This document shows, one piece after another, positions 30,898 to 40,799 of a DNA stretch of 64,000 nucleotides. Each line of letters begins with the position of its first letter. Position 1 is the stretch's first letter. Below the pieces are notes generated by a model. The model saw only the letters and a program-made list of their open reading frames with translations, searched no databases and was not told the origin of the DNA. Source of the DNA: Winogradskyella costae (GTDB lineage: Bacteria; Bacteroidota; Bacteroidia; Flavobacteriales; Flavobacteriaceae); contig NZ_JABFDK010000001.1 in assembly GCF_013403865.1 (NCBI RefSeq), positions 1 to 64,000 of the forward strand. The letters are read 5' to 3'. Both the position numbers and the translations under genes were made by a program.

Positions 30898-31530
30898 TTA
30901 GGCTTTACAATCCTTTGCTACGGCTTTTGCGCGTTCTTTTCCCCAATTAGGATGTAGTGAACTCTCTGGCTTAAAGGTATTAAAAAGTTCAATGGATGCA
31001 TCAATCTCTTTACAATAAGGAGCCGTGTCTTTACCAAAATATTTAGCACTTCCCATTGCCCATTCTGCTTTTCCTAATGCTGCTCTTGGATTTGTAGGAT
31101 CAATAGTTGTTGCTTTTTCATACAACTCAGCGATTTTGGCACCATATTTCATTCCATACGTCATGCCATCAAAAGCCACCCAATTAGTAAACACTTGTGC
31201 CTGCATTACAAGTAATTCTGTATTGCTTTCACTTTTTAGCATGGCTTTATCTAAATGTTTTTGTGCTTTGTCTAATTGTGCTTTTAAAACTGTAGCGTCC
31301 TTTTCTGTCCAGCTTTTTAGGCTATTAATCTGAGCGATATAATAATTTGGTAGCCATTCTTTAGGTTCTGCTTTAGCAATACGCTCAAATATATTTTCGG
31401 CTTCATCGGTTTTGTTAGCTTGCCATAGCTCAAAAGCTTTGGTCATGCCGTTTTCAAAATTGGTTTGTGCCTGTGTCAGTCCTATAATAAATAGGAAAAC
31501 AATTAAGATTAGATTTTTACTCATGGTCAA
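30898..31530 (-). CDS. TPR-like exported protein
   Basis: 210 residues with a signal peptide (about 1-21, ending in TQAQ). TPR-like helices cover the rest: MTKAFELWQANKTDEAENIFERIAKAEP, then AKIAELYEKATTIDPTNPRAALGKAEW. It lies 9 bp upstream of the kinase gene and 12 bp downstream of the DUF2141 gene, so all are co-transcribed. It may be a periplasmic component sensed by, or reporting to, the kinase; this is inference from position. Confidence 0.8.
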   Translation of the reverse strand: MTMSKNLILIVFLFIIGLTQAQTNFENGMTKAFELWQANKTDEAENIFERIAKAEPKEWLPNYYIAQINSLKSWTEKDATVLKAQLDKAQKHLDKAMLKSESNTELLVMQAQVFTNWVAFDGMTYGMKYGAKIAELYEKATTIDPTNPRAALGKAEWAMGSAKYFGKDTAPYCKEIDASIELFNTFKPESSLHPNWGKERAKAVAKDCKA

Positions 31531-31542
31531 TTATTTTTTTGG

Positions 31543-31965
31543 TTATAGTTTTATTTTTATGGTCTTATTTGCTTTCAACTCAAATTTAGCATCGCTCCAT
31601 TGTGGTGGTCCCATAAAGCCTTTCGCATTATTAGAGCAGCCATAATCTTCATTAGGAATGCCGAAAAAATTAGTGTCAAATTTTCCATTATCATTTTCAT
31701 CATGAAAAACAGAAACCGCATAAATACCTTCAGGAATATCATCAAAAGTTACCGTACAAGATTTATTTTTTATGTTATTCATTGTACCTTTATAAGTAGT
31801 CTCTAAAAATCCTATTTCAGAATTATAAAGTGCTATAAACATTTTGCCATTATTGCTATCTGCTTCAACGACGTTAACTGTAACGGTATAATTTGCTTGT
31901 GCTTCTAATTGAAAGCTTATAAGACTAATCAGAAAAATACTGGCTATTTTTATTAGTGAATTCAT
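31543..31965 (-). CDS. DUF2141 domain exported protein
   Basis: 140 residues with a signal peptide (1-22, ending in LEAQA). The mature part matches DUF2141: NGKMFIALYNSEIGFLE, then FDDIPEGIYAVSVFHDENDNGKFDTNFFGIPNEDYGCSNNA, a transthyretin-like beta sandwich with an acidic calcium-type loop. The function is unknown. It is the first gene of the minus-strand signalling operon. Confidence 0.88.
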   Translation of the reverse strand: MNSLIKIASIFLISLISFQLEAQANYTVTVNVVEADSNNGKMFIALYNSEIGFLETTYKGTMNNIKNKSCTVTFDDIPEGIYAVSVFHDENDNGKFDTNFFGIPNEDYGCSNNAKGFMGPPQWSDAKFELKANKTIKIKL

Positions 31966-32146
31966 CGTCTATGATTTTGTTTGACACAAATATCTAACAC
32001 AAGCATTGGTTTATAAAACTGAAATAACTGAAATGTTATTTTTTAATGACGAATTGTAAACTTTCAAAAATTATCCTAAAAAACAGTAACTTACATATGC
32101 ATTTGCATACTAATAGGCTACCATCACGCTTAAAAACCAACTAAAA

Positions 32147-33958
32147 ATGAAAAATCGATTACTTATTATAGCGTTAACACTAGTTTCTACTCTAATATTT
32201 TCTCAGACAGACAAACGTCTTAAAGGCATAGAAAAGCAATTTAATGCCGTTTTGGAAAGCACAAAAGCGCCAGGGTTTGCTGTAGCTATAGTAGAAGGAG
32301 ACAAAATTATTTATGCCAAAGGTTTTGGTTATGCCGATTATGAAAATAAAATCCCTGCAGATGCCAACACGCTTTTTGCCATAGGCTCTAGCACTAAGGC
32401 ATTCACATCTGCCCTTTTAGGATTACATCGTGAAGTCGACAAATTAACATTTGATGATCGTCCTAGAAAACACATTCCAGAATTAGAATTTTTTAATGAC
32501 GATATGGACAAAAACATTCTCATAAAGGATCTAATGCGTCATAGCACAGGTTTACCAAGGCACGATGGTTCATGGTATTTTTTTCCAAGCCATAGCAAAG
32601 ACAGCTTAATTGCTAAGATAAAATATCACGAACCTTTTACCGGAGTGCGCCAAAAATGGTATTATAACAATTTTGGCTTTTTGTTACAAGGTGTAATTAC
32701 CGAAAGAATTACAGGTAAAACTTGGGAAGAAAATATTGAGAACAAATTCTTTAAACCCTTGGGAATGGATCGTTCTAAAACGACTATTGCAGGTATGAAA
32801 TCGAGTTCTAATGCCGCTATAGGTTACGACTTAGATGCCGATAGAAATATAACCAAAATGGACTACTACGATATTGCGGGTATGTCTCCTGCAGGAAGTA
32901 TTAACAGTAGCGCTTATGATATGAGTAAATGGTTAATAACTTGGATTAATGATGGAAAATATAGAGACAAGCAAATTATACCAAAAGATTATATAAAAGA
33001 AGCCATGAGCTCTCAGATGGTCGTCGCTGCAGGATTTCCTTCCAAAGAATTGCCAGATGCACAATTCGCTAATTATGGTTATGGTTGGTTTTTACATTCT
33101 TACAAAAGCCATTATATGGTAGAACATGGTGGTAACATAGATGGATTTTCTGCTAGCGTGGCTTTGTATCCATCTGATAGTTTAGGTATTGTGGTTTTAT
33201 CCAATCAAAATGGTTCTCAGGTTCCTAAACTTATTAGAAATATTGCTGCAGATTGTATGCTAAAAGTTAATAAAACGGATTGGGTAGAAAAGCACAGAAA
33301 CGATTTAGAAAAATCGTTAGAAGTCATGGAAGAAGCTAAAGACAATACAGAAACTTCTAATGTAAAAAACACAAAACCCTCACATACCAAATTAGACTAC
33401 ACTGGTACTTATGAGCAGAAAGGTTACGGTAAGTTTAAAATTATAATAGAAAATGACTCCCTATTTTCTGAACTAAACGAAGACAAACTGTATCTAAATC
33501 ATTTTCATTATGACACCTTTGAGCTTCTTGAAGTTAAAAACGGAATAGTAGATACCGCAGCTATAGGTAATTCAATTAAAATTAACTTTAGCACTAATAT
33601 TGCAGGTGATATCGATTATGGTCGAGTGGATATTGAAGCCTTAGTAGATCCTATAGCTTTTAAACGTACACCAAATATCATTGACATGGATGCTAAAGCC
33701 TTAGAGCAATATGTAGGTGATTTTGATTTAATGGGAACAGAAATAAAGGCCTATATTAAAGACGAAAACGTACTTTATGTGTTTGTACCAGGACAACCAG
33801 AATATGCCTTAATCCCTACAGCGATGCATAAATTTAATTTTAAAACGCTCGAAGGTTTTAAGATTGAGTTTTTAGAAAGTGATGACAAAAGTATTAATGA
33901 AGTCAAATTCATTCAGCCAAATGGTACGTTTGTTGCTAAACGAAAACTTAAAGATTAG
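32147..33958 (+). CDS. Serine hydrolase (beta-lactamase class C / peptidase S12 family)
   Basis: 603 residues with a signal peptide (1-19). The penicillin-binding-protein fold is shown by the S-x-x-K nucleophile motif SSTK (81-84), a YxN motif within WYYNN (about 171-175) and a late HGG motif. The C-terminal 200 residues carry DUF3471-like beta domains (LDYTGTYEQKGYGKFKIIIEN; LEQYVGDFDLMG). These exported enzymes act as esterases or D-aminopeptidases; the substrate cannot be read from sequence. Confidence 0.9.
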   Translation: MKNRLLIIALTLVSTLIFSQTDKRLKGIEKQFNAVLESTKAPGFAVAIVEGDKIIYAKGFGYADYENKIPADANTLFAIGSSTKAFTSALLGLHREVDKLTFDDRPRKHIPELEFFNDDMDKNILIKDLMRHSTGLPRHDGSWYFFPSHSKDSLIAKIKYHEPFTGVRQKWYYNNFGFLLQGVITERITGKTWEENIENKFFKPLGMDRSKTTIAGMKSSSNAAIGYDLDADRNITKMDYYDIAGMSPAGSINSSAYDMSKWLITWINDGKYRDKQIIPKDYIKEAMSSQMVVAAGFPSKELPDAQFANYGYGWFLHSYKSHYMVEHGGNIDGFSASVALYPSDSLGIVVLSNQNGSQVPKLIRNIAADCMLKVNKTDWVEKHRNDLEKSLEVMEEAKDNTETSNVKNTKPSHTKLDYTGTYEQKGYGKFKIIIENDSLFSELNEDKLYLNHFHYDTFELLEVKNGIVDTAAIGNSIKINFSTNIAGDIDYGRVDIEALVDPIAFKRTPNIIDMDAKALEQYVGDFDLMGTEIKAYIKDENVLYVFVPGQPEYALIPTAMHKFNFKTLEGFKIEFLESDDKSINEVKFIQPNGTFVAKRKLKD

Positions 33959-34129
33959 CAACAGTAAGGGAGAAATAAACAAATCGATTTTAAACGTTCT
34001 CTTATTCTTAACGTTAAATTGGATAAGAGGACGTATTATACTAAGGAAAAACGTCGTTAATAATTTAATGCAATAGGCGTTAAATCAAAATGGATCTAAA
34101 ACCAACAATAATATTTTATTTTACAAAAA

Positions 34130-34148
34130 ACATACCGAGTAGACTTTT
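34130..34148 (+). promoter_or_regulatory. Possible TetR operator upstream of the TetR gene
   Basis: ACATACCGAGTAGA (from 34130) recurs in similar form as ACATACCAATTAGA (34782-34795) before the DoxX gene. A shared 14-base word in front of both transcription units suggests autoregulation by the TetR protein. Neither copy is a clean palindrome, so the evidence is weak. Confidence 0.3.
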
Positions 34149-34163
34149 TTGTATATTTGTAAT

Positions 34164-34766
34164 ATGCAACAAGAATTAAAATCCGAAATCACGAAACAAC
34201 ATATTATACATGAAGCGTTTCATCTATTTTATAAAAATGGTTTTAAATCTACGAGCGTAAATGATGTAATGAAAGCTACAAAAATGACCAAAGGAGCATT
34301 TTATCATCATTACAAAAGCAAACACCAACTTGGATTAGAAGTCATTAAATTAAAAATTCAAAAACGGGTTTACGATGGTATGATCTTGCCCTTAAGTGAG
34401 TCTGGTAATGCCATGGAAATTTTAGAAAACACCTTTTTAAATAGAATTAAATCCTTCCCGCTTTACGATAAAGAGCATGGTTGCCCAATGAATAACTTTA
34501 TCAATGAAATTGGAAATTATGAAATTAGTTATCAATTAGCCTTAAAAAATATCGTCGACAACTGGAAAGATGCACTCATTACACTTATTGAAAAAGGCAA
34601 AATCCAAAACGCTATAAAAAAGGAGGTTCCAAGTGAAGCTGTAGCCATTTATTTAATTAGTGCCTTTGAAGGTATTAGAGGACTGCGAAAGCTGTATGAC
34701 AATGATGTGATTTTAGACCATTATATCTTTGGTTTATCCATTTATTTGAATAATTTAAAACTATAA
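34164..34766 (+). CDS. TetR/AcrR-family transcriptional regulator
   Basis: 200 residues from the ATG at 34164; an upstream TTG adds five unlikely residues. The helix-turn-helix is at about 10-55 (HIIHEAFHLFYKNGFKSTSVNDVMKATKMTKGAFYHHYKSKHQLGLEVI). The ligand domain contains EHGCPMNNFINEIG, a pattern of TetR proteins that sense electrophiles or small oxidants. The DoxX and SDR genes directly downstream are the likely regulated genes. TATATTTG just before the start codon fits a -7 element. Confidence 0.9.
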   Translation: MQQELKSEITKQHIIHEAFHLFYKNGFKSTSVNDVMKATKMTKGAFYHHYKSKHQLGLEVIKLKIQKRVYDGMILPLSESGNAMEILENTFLNRIKSFPLYDKEHGCPMNNFINEIGNYEISYQLALKNIVDNWKDALITLIEKGKIQNAIKKEVPSEAVAIYLISAFEGIRGLRKLYDNDVILDHYIFGLSIYLNNLKL

Positions 34767-34826
34767 TTCACATAATAAAACACATACCAATTAGAATGTT
34801 TAAATACTAACTAAAAAATAAATATT

Positions 34827-35228
34827 ATGAAATTAAATACTTTAGACAATAAAACTCTAGCCATACACCTACTACGAATTTCCTTTGGTATAAATTACTT
34901 TTTTCATGGTCTGGTAAGGATGCCAAATTTAGAAAAGTTTGTTACAGGCATGCAAAACACATTCAAAGACACCTTATTACCAGAAGTTTTAGTTACCCCT
35001 TTAGCCTATACGATTCCGTTTGCAGAAATGATTATTGGTATTCTATTACTATTAAATAAATTTACTAGAGAAACCCTAATAGCCACTTTTCTACTAATGA
35101 ATATATTGGTCATAGGAAGTTCTTTTGCACAGAAATGGGATCTCGTGGGATTACAATCGACATATATTGGTTTTCTGTTTCTACTGCTCTATTTTATGAA
35201 TGAACAACAAAACACAACAAAAAAATAA
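34827..35228 (+). CDS. DoxX-like membrane protein
   Basis: 133 residues with four transmembrane helices and the DoxX-type features LLRISFGINYFFHGLVRMP and PFAEMIIGILLLLNKFTRETLIAT. DoxX-like proteins are found with oxidoreductases and with quinone or thiol stress genes. It lies between a TetR regulator and an SDR gene, with 5 bp to the latter, so the DoxX-SDR pair is an operon probably controlled by the TetR protein. Confidence 0.85.
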   Translation: MKLNTLDNKTLAIHLLRISFGINYFFHGLVRMPNLEKFVTGMQNTFKDTLLPEVLVTPLAYTIPFAEMIIGILLLLNKFTRETLIATFLLMNILVIGSSFAQKWDLVGLQSTYIGFLFLLLYFMNEQQNTTKK

Positions 35229-35233
35229 ACCCT

Positions 35234-35968
35234 ATGAAATTAAACAACAAAGTCATTATAGTCACAGGATCATCAAAAGGAATTGGACAAGAAATTGCTT
35301 TCCTTTTAGCAAAAAATGGTGCTAAAGTCATTGTCAACCATTCTAATAGTGAAAGTGAAGCAAATAAAACGGTAGAACAAATCACTCAAAATGGTGGCAC
35401 GGCCCTAGCAATTAAGGCAGATGTTAGTCAAAAAGATGAAGTCATCAATCTATTTGACAAAACTATAGAAGCTTTTGGCAAAGTAGATGTCCTTATAAAT
35501 AATGCCGGCATTATGTATAATAAATTTTTAAAGGATAACACTCAAGACGAATTCACGAAGCTCTTTGATGTTAATGTTAGAGGTATTTTTAATACACTTC
35601 AGGAAGCGGATAGCAAACTCGCGGATAACGGAATTATTATTAACTTTTCTTCGAGCACAGCCAAATTAATGTTTCCTAAGTACGCTTTATATTCTGCAAC
35701 AAAAGCCGCTGTAGAGCAAATAACAAAAGTTTTCTCAAAAGAAATAGGAAGAGGTATTTCTGTGAACGCTATTGCTCCGGGCGCGACCGCGACAGAATTA
35801 TTTTTAAACGGAAAATCACAAGAAACTATAGATAAATTGAGTTCAATGAACGCCTTTAACCGATTAGCAGAACCAATTGACATTGCTAAAGTGGTATTGT
35901 TCCTAGCTAGTGATGACTCAAAATGGATATCGGGTCAAGTAATCGGAGCAAATGGTGCTTTAGTATAG
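35234..35968 (+). CDS. Short-chain dehydrogenase/reductase
   Basis: 244 residues. Cofactor loop GSSKGIGQEIA (about 12-22), NNAGIM, active-site serine in INFSSSTAK, catalytic YSATK (Y and K of YxxxK), and the closing FLASDDSKWISGQVIGANGALV. These are the marks of a classical NAD(P)H-dependent SDR of the 3-oxoacyl-ACP reductase or glucose dehydrogenase type. The substrate is unknown. A terminator follows at 36014. Confidence 0.93.
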   Translation: MKLNNKVIIVTGSSKGIGQEIAFLLAKNGAKVIVNHSNSESEANKTVEQITQNGGTALAIKADVSQKDEVINLFDKTIEAFGKVDVLINNAGIMYNKFLKDNTQDEFTKLFDVNVRGIFNTLQEADSKLADNGIIINFSSSTAKLMFPKYALYSATKAAVEQITKVFSKEIGRGISVNAIAPGATATELFLNGKSQETIDKLSSMNAFNRLAEPIDIAKVVLFLASDDSKWISGQVIGANGALV

Positions 35969-36013
35969 CCGAAAGCAAAATCAATATAATCTATTATCTA
36001 TTTTTCCTACTTA

Positions 36014-36039
36014 AAAATCCCGATAGTTATCGGGATTTT
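36014..36039 (+). terminator. Rho-independent terminator after the SDR gene
   Basis: AAAATCCCGATA and TATCGGGATTTT form a 12-bp stem with a very short loop, followed by GTTT and further T-rich sequence. It lies 45 bp after the SDR stop. Confidence 0.8.
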
Positions 36040-36099
36040 GTTTAATTTTTAAGCACTGAAATAAGGTCACTACGCAACCTTTAAAATAATTTTAAATAA

Positions 36100-36127
36100 A
36101 AAAGACCATCCTTTCAGATGGTCTTTT
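36100..36127 (-). terminator. Rho-independent terminator of ndk
   Basis: An 11-bp stem AAAAGACCATC/GATGGTCTTTT with a 6-base loop, 22 bp past the ndk stop. On the minus strand it is followed by a T-rich run. It may work in both directions. Confidence 0.8.
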
Positions 36128-36149
36128 CAATATTATATAATGTTTTAGC

Positions 36150-36569
36150 TTAAAACATATCTCTTCCTGCGAAATGGAAAGCACTTTCAATAGCTGCATT
36201 CTCATCGCTATCACTTCCATGAACTGCATTTTCACCAATAGAGGCTGCATATAATTTACGGATAGTACCTTCAGCTGCATCAGCAGGATTAGTTGCACCA
36301 ATTAATGTTCTAAAATCTTCAACTGCGTTTTCTTTTTCTAAAACAGCTGCTACGATAGGACCACGAGTCATATATTCTACTAACTCTCCAAAAAATGGAC
36401 GCTCGTTATGAATTGCGTAAAAATCCTCAGCATCTGCTGTAGTCATCTGTGTTAATTTCAATGCTACGATTCTAAATCCTGAAGCTGAAATTTTTTCTAA
36501 TATTGCGCCAATGTGTCCTTTTTCAACAGCATCAGGCTTTAACATTGTAAATGTTCTGTTAGTCGCCAT
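36150..36569 (-). CDS. ndk: Nucleoside diphosphate kinase
   Basis: 139 residues from the start [18 protein letters not shown]; an upstream extension in the same frame is promoter and leader sequence. The NDK signature is present: the KPDAV substrate loop, [23 protein letters not shown], and [14 protein letters not shown] with the phospho-histidine (NAVHGSDS). It balances nucleoside triphosphate pools using ATP. Length and motifs are normal for a bacterial enzyme. A near-consensus promoter lies at 36625-36654. Confidence 0.96.
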   Translation of the reverse strand: MATNRTFTMLKPDAVEKGHIGAILEKISASGFRIVALKLTQMTTADAEDFYAIHNERPFFGELVEYMTRGPIVAAVLEKENAVEDFRTLIGATNPADAAEGTIRKLYAASIGENAVHGSDSDENAAIESAFHFAGRDMF

Positions 36570-36624
36570 GTATTTTTTTTTATGGGTTACACCTTCGCTA
36601 AATATGCTTGGGCGAATTTGGGTG

Positions 36625-36654
36625 CAAAAGTAATATATTTTATGCAAAAAACAA
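36625..36654 (-). promoter_or_regulatory. Consensus Bacteroidota promoter for ndk
   Basis: On the minus strand, TTG (36652-36654) and TACTTTTG (36625-36632) are separated by exactly 19 bp, matching TTG-N19-TAnnTTTG. The leader to the ndk start is about 50 nt. Confidence 0.7.
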
Positions 36655-36657
36655 GCA

Positions 36658-37707
36658 TCAATACTTTTGCTTCAATTCATTTAGTTTCATATTATTTTCA
36701 CCACGCATTTCCATTTCAATTTCTTTGGTTTCAAAATTAAAATGCAAAAGTCCAAAACTAATCTCAGCAACCACCTCACCTACTCTATAAGGATTAGGTT
36801 CTCCTGAAAATTTTGAATAAGCATGCGTTAATCCACTAGAGGTAAAATCTATTAACGGGTACTCTAAACCTTCTAATTCAGTACTAGAAAATTCAGAAAT
36901 ATGACGATCACCAGAAAGCAAAAGGACACCATTGGCCTCAGAGTCTACTACTAAAGTTTTTAAGCGATCAACCTCATGGGGAAAATTCCCCCAACTTTCA
37001 AAGCCATGCTCATACGATAGAAACTGAATGCTGCTTACAATGATATTAAAATCGGCTTCTGACATTTTTAATTCGTTTTCTAACCAACTCCATTGTGCTG
37101 TTCCAAGAACTGTACCTTCCCCATAAGCATTAGGTTGATAACGCTTGTTTGAGGAACCATCATTAGTTAGTTCTGTTCTAAAATAGCGCGTGTCTAAAAT
37201 AATTATTTTAATACTTCCTTTCTCAAGATTTATAAGTTCAGAATGATAAACTCCGGCTCTATTTCTACGCGAATCTGTTTTAGAAACACCAATAAAATCC
37301 AAAAACTCTTGCTGACTTTCATTTTTCTTTGAAAATTCGACACCACCATCATTTAAACCATAATCGTGATCATCCCAAGTTCCTAATATTTTTGAAGAAG
37401 CTATTAATTTTTGATAACTTGTATCAGCCAATTGTTGGTTGTAATCAGCCTTTAATTTGGTCATATTATCCGTGTCAGAATACACATTATCACCTCCCCA
37501 AATCCACACTTTTGGTTGGTGTTCTAAAATAGGCTCCCAAAGTAAATTAGAGGTGTTTTGTTTATTACAAGAACCAAAAGCAATAGTGTAATCGGCCTTA
37601 TTAATTTCAACCTCAGTAAGCTTTGCATCCTTTTTTTCCGAAGATTTACAGCCTAATAAAAACAATACTGAAACAGTACATAAAACAGGTAAGAGTTTAT
37701 ACGTCAT
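36658..37707 (-). CDS. PhoD-like metallophosphatase lipoprotein
   Basis: 349 residues with a lipobox at LLGC (about 17-20). Metallophosphoesterase motifs occur in order: [35 protein letters not shown], and [11 protein letters not shown]. This is the alkaline phosphatase D-like group, which hydrolyses phosphoesters (often phosphodiesters) outside the cytoplasm with metal cofactors. The gene is convergent with nothing near and lies beyond the ndk promoter. Confidence 0.9.
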   Translation of the reverse strand: MTYKLLPVLCTVSVLFLLGCKSSEKKDAKLTEVEINKADYTIAFGSCNKQNTSNLLWEPILEHQPKVWIWGGDNVYSDTDNMTKLKADYNQQLADTSYQKLIASSKILGTWDDHDYGLNDGGVEFSKKNESQQEFLDFIGVSKTDSRRNRAGVYHSELINLEKGSIKIIILDTRYFRTELTNDGSSNKRYQPNAYGEGTVLGTAQWSWLENELKMSEADFNIIVSSIQFLSYEHGFESWGNFPHEVDRLKTLVVDSEANGVLLLSGDRHISEFSSTELEGLEYPLIDFTSSGLTHAYSKFSGEPNPYRVGEVVAEISFGLLHFNFETKEIEMEMRGENNMKLNELKQKY

Positions 37708-37877
37708 AATAATATTTTACCCCAAAGATAATTCAAAATAATTCATCGGTATTTAAACGATTTGTTATTAAATTGTATCTTAGCACACTATGAAAAATAC
37801 TTTATTTCTAGACTTATTAGTAATAAAATAAAAAAATTAAAAGCCCGAATTTTCAAAATTATTCGGAACGTCAAAGA

Positions 37878-38897
37878 ATGATAAACGCACAAATTTCAGA
37901 ATTAAAAAACTTACTCAAAACACCTAAAGATATTGTTATTGTCCCACATAGAAATCCAGATGGAGATGCTATGGGTTCGACTTTAGCATTGTATCATTAT
38001 CTCAAACTATACAATCATAATGCAATCGTTATTGCACCAAATGATTATCCTGATTTTTTAAAATGGTTACCAGGAGATGATACCGTCTTAAAATTTGAAA
38101 TGCAACAAGACGAATGCACAACACTCATTAATAATGCAGATCTTATTTTTACATTAGATTTTAATGCCTTTCATCGTGCAGGAAATCAAATGGCTGAAGT
38201 TTTAGAATCATCCACAGCGATTAAGATAATGATCGACCATCATCAGCAGCCAGACGATTACGCTAAATATACGTACTCGGATATAAGCATGTCTTCAACA
38301 TGTGAAATGGTTTATAATTTTATTGAAATGCTTGGCGATGATGATAAAATAAATGCCATTATTGCCACATGTATTTATGTTGGAATAATGACAGATACAG
38401 GATCGTTCCGTTTTCCAGCAACGACAAGCCGAACCCATCAAGTAATTGGTAATTTAATTGACAAAGGAGCTGACAATTCTCAAATACACAATAATATATA
38501 CGATACTAATAGTTATAGTCGTTTACAATTATTAGGTAGAGCTATGCAAAACCTTAAAGTCATGCCCGAATTAAGAACTGCTTATATGACCTTATCTCAG
38601 TCCGAATTAGATGAGTTTAACTATAAGAAAGGAGATACGGAAGGCTTTGTTAATTATGCTTTATCATTAAAAGATATTATTTTTGCTGCCATCTTTATAG
38701 AAAGTCAACAAGATCAGATTATAAAGATATCTCTACGAAGTAAAGGAGAATTTTCGGTGAACGAATTTTCGAGAGCGCATTTTAATGGAGGTGGACACAC
38801 CAATGCCGCTGGAGGACGTAGCGATGATGATATGGCAACAACATTAAACAAATTTATTAGTATATTACCACAATATAAACAAGATTTAAACCAATGA
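37878..38897 (+). CDS. DHH-family phosphoesterase (NrnA-like oligoribonuclease / pAp phosphatase)
   Basis: 339 residues. DHH motifs are present: VPHRNPDGDAMGS (about 21-33), LDFNAFHRAG, MIDHHQQPDDY (the DHH centre), GIMTDTGSFRFPAT, and the DHHA1 glycine motif GGGHTNAAGG near 310. This matches NrnA-type enzymes that degrade short oligoribonucleotides and 3'-phosphoadenosine-5'-phosphate. The gldI gene follows 34 bp downstream. Confidence 0.92.
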   Translation: MINAQISELKNLLKTPKDIVIVPHRNPDGDAMGSTLALYHYLKLYNHNAIVIAPNDYPDFLKWLPGDDTVLKFEMQQDECTTLINNADLIFTLDFNAFHRAGNQMAEVLESSTAIKIMIDHHQQPDDYAKYTYSDISMSSTCEMVYNFIEMLGDDDKINAIIATCIYVGIMTDTGSFRFPATTSRTHQVIGNLIDKGADNSQIHNNIYDTNSYSRLQLLGRAMQNLKVMPELRTAYMTLSQSELDEFNYKKGDTEGFVNYALSLKDIIFAAIFIESQQDQIIKISLRSKGEFSVNEFSRAHFNGGGHTNAAGGRSDDDMATTLNKFISILPQYKQDLNQ

Positions 38898-38931
38898 CCC
38901 CCTAAATTGGTACCGATTAAAATAATATAAT

Positions 38932-39465
38932 ATGAAAAACCTACTCATAGTCTCTACAGTAGTATTGCTGTGTTTTAGCTGTAAACCTCCTGAAGCACGC
39001 CTACCAGAATCCGTACAATCTGGCTCATTTTTAAAAGCCTCTGCAGAGCGTAATAAAAAGCTTAATGAGTTAGAGCAACAACAAATTCTAGATATTATTA
39101 AAAGTAACCCTGATAATAACTATATCGCTTCAGAAAGTGGCTTTTGGTACTATTACAATTCAAAAATTGAAATGGATACCATTCAACCTCAATTTGGTGA
39201 TGTTGTTAATTTCACTTTCGATGTCTCTAATATTGAAGGAACTGAAATTTATGCAAACACTAATAAGACCTATATTATAGATAAAGAAGAATTGTTTACT
39301 GGTTTGCGTGAAGGCTTAAAACTTTTAAAACCTAGCGAAACAGCAACGTTTATTTTTCCATCCCAAAAAGCATTTGGATATTATGGAGATGAACATAAAA
39401 TCGGAACCAATGTTCCACTAATTTGTGAAGTAACTTTAAACACTATAACCCAAAAAAATGATTAA
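38932..39465 (+). CDS. gldI: Gliding motility-associated peptidyl-prolyl isomerase GldI
   Basis: 177 residues with a lipobox at LCFSC (about 13-17). The FKBP-type domain occupies about 75-175 ([61 protein letters not shown]). GldI is a lipoprotein of the flavobacterial gliding and type IX secretion set. It overlaps the next isomerase gene by 8 bp, and both follow the NrnA-like gene. Presence of GldI fits the T9SS sorting domains encoded at 48854 and 53011. Confidence 0.88.
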   Translation: MKNLLIVSTVVLLCFSCKPPEARLPESVQSGSFLKASAERNKKLNELEQQQILDIIKSNPDNNYIASESGFWYYYNSKIEMDTIQPQFGDVVNFTFDVSNIEGTEIYANTNKTYIIDKEELFTGLREGLKLLKPSETATFIFPSQKAFGYYGDEHKIGTNVPLICEVTLNTITQKND

Positions 39466-40678
39466 ACAAGCACTTACAGCATTCGTTGCACTATTAGTAT
39501 TAGCAAATATTTCTTGCCAAGAACGTTATTCTGATTTAGAAGAGGGAATTTATGCCGAATTTGTAACCTCTAAAGATACTATGGTTGCTAAACTCTTTTT
39601 TGATAAAGCTCCTGTGACAGTCGCAAACTTCGTAGCCTTGGCAGAAGGAAATCATCCCTTAGTTAAAGACGAATTTAAAGGAAAGCCTTTCTATGATGGT
39701 TTAACGTTTCATCGTGTGATGAATAATTTTATGATTCAAGGAGGCGATCCAACAGCAACAGGTTCTGGTGATCCTGGCTATAAATTTGAAGACGAACTAG
39801 TATCAGAATATAAACATGATAAGCCAGGTGTATTATCTATGGCAAATGGAGGACCAAATTCTAATGGAAGTCAATTTTTTATCACTGAAAAAGTTACTCC
39901 ATGGTTAGATGGTTATGATGAAAACGGTGTTTTAAGAGATTGTGGAAACCCTAGAGTTTCTTGCCACGCTGTTTTTGGTGAATTAGTAAAAGGATTAAAC
40001 ATTTTAGATACTATATCGAATGTAAAAGTGGCACCTAGAACTAACAAACCGCTCGAAGATGTCATTATTAAAAAACTAAATATTATTCGTATTGGTGCAG
40101 CTGCAAAGAAATTTGATGCACCTAAAGTATTTACAGAAGAACTTCCTAAAATTAAAGAAAGAGCTGCTGCAGCAAAACTTGAAGCTGTTGCAAAAGCAGA
40201 GGAAGCGAAAAAAGAGGCGAAAGCAAAAGCTGATTTATCAAAAACTGAATTCTTAAAAAAGAACGAAGAATTAAAAGGGCGTAAAATTGACTCACCAACA
40301 GGTATGGCAATGATTTTTACTCATGAAAGTAATGGGGTAACTCCTAAATCTACAGATCGTGTAAATATAGAATGTGCCGGTTATTTAGAAAACGGAGAGC
40401 TTTTTTGGACGACATGGAAAGAGGTCGCTGAAAAAAATGGCAAGTACGATGAGCGAACTGATAAAGCAGGTCGTTACACAACTTTTGATATGCCATACAA
40501 TGAAACGGCTGGTTTAATTGCTGGTTTTAGAGAAGCTATGCTTCATATGAAAATTGGAGATAAAGCTAGAGTATTTATACCTTACTATTTAGGATATGGT
40601 GAAAGAGGAAACCCTCCTGTAATTCCACCAAGTGCTAATTTAATTTTTGACATTGAATTGGCAAGTATTAAGAAGTAA
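39458..40678 (+). CDS. Cyclophilin-FKBP fusion peptidyl-prolyl isomerase
   Basis: 406 residues with a lipobox (ISC, about 18-20). A cyclophilin domain spans about 30-215 ([39 protein letters not shown]), an alanine/lysine/glutamate coiled linker follows at about 225-275, and an FKBP domain closes at about 280-405 ([29 protein letters not shown]). Two unrelated proline isomerase folds in one exported lipoprotein point to folding of envelope proteins. It overlaps gldI by 8 bp. Confidence 0.93.
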   Translation: MIKQALTAFVALLVLANISCQERYSDLEEGIYAEFVTSKDTMVAKLFFDKAPVTVANFVALAEGNHPLVKDEFKGKPFYDGLTFHRVMNNFMIQGGDPTATGSGDPGYKFEDELVSEYKHDKPGVLSMANGGPNSNGSQFFITEKVTPWLDGYDENGVLRDCGNPRVSCHAVFGELVKGLNILDTISNVKVAPRTNKPLEDVIIKKLNIIRIGAAAKKFDAPKVFTEELPKIKERAAAAKLEAVAKAEEAKKEAKAKADLSKTEFLKKNEELKGRKIDSPTGMAMIFTHESNGVTPKSTDRVNIECAGYLENGELFWTTWKEVAEKNGKYDERTDKAGRYTTFDMPYNETAGLIAGFREAMLHMKIGDKARVFIPYYLGYGERGNPPVIPPSANLIFDIELASIKK

Positions 40679-40701
40679 ACAACACTAACAATAAGACCTA
40701 A

Positions 40702-40741
40702 AAAAAGCAGCTCTTCATAAATCTATGAACAGCTGCTTTTT
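40702..40741. terminator. Strong hairpin terminator
   Basis: AAAAGCAGCT...AGCTGCTTTT with an inner TTCATA/TATGAA stem gives a long hairpin followed by TCTTTT. It ends the gldI operon. Confidence 0.85.
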
Positions 40742-40753
40742 CTTTTAAAATAT

Positions 40754-40788
40754 AAGACCTGTCAAGTTTAAAAAACCTGACGGGTCTT
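40754..40788. terminator. Second hairpin terminator, between convergent genes
   Basis: AAGACC and GTCA pair with TGAC and GGTCTT around an A-rich loop, followed by T residues on the + strand and T-rich sequence on the minus strand. It may serve pepD from the other side. Confidence 0.65.
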
Positions 40789-40799
40789 TTTTATATAGA

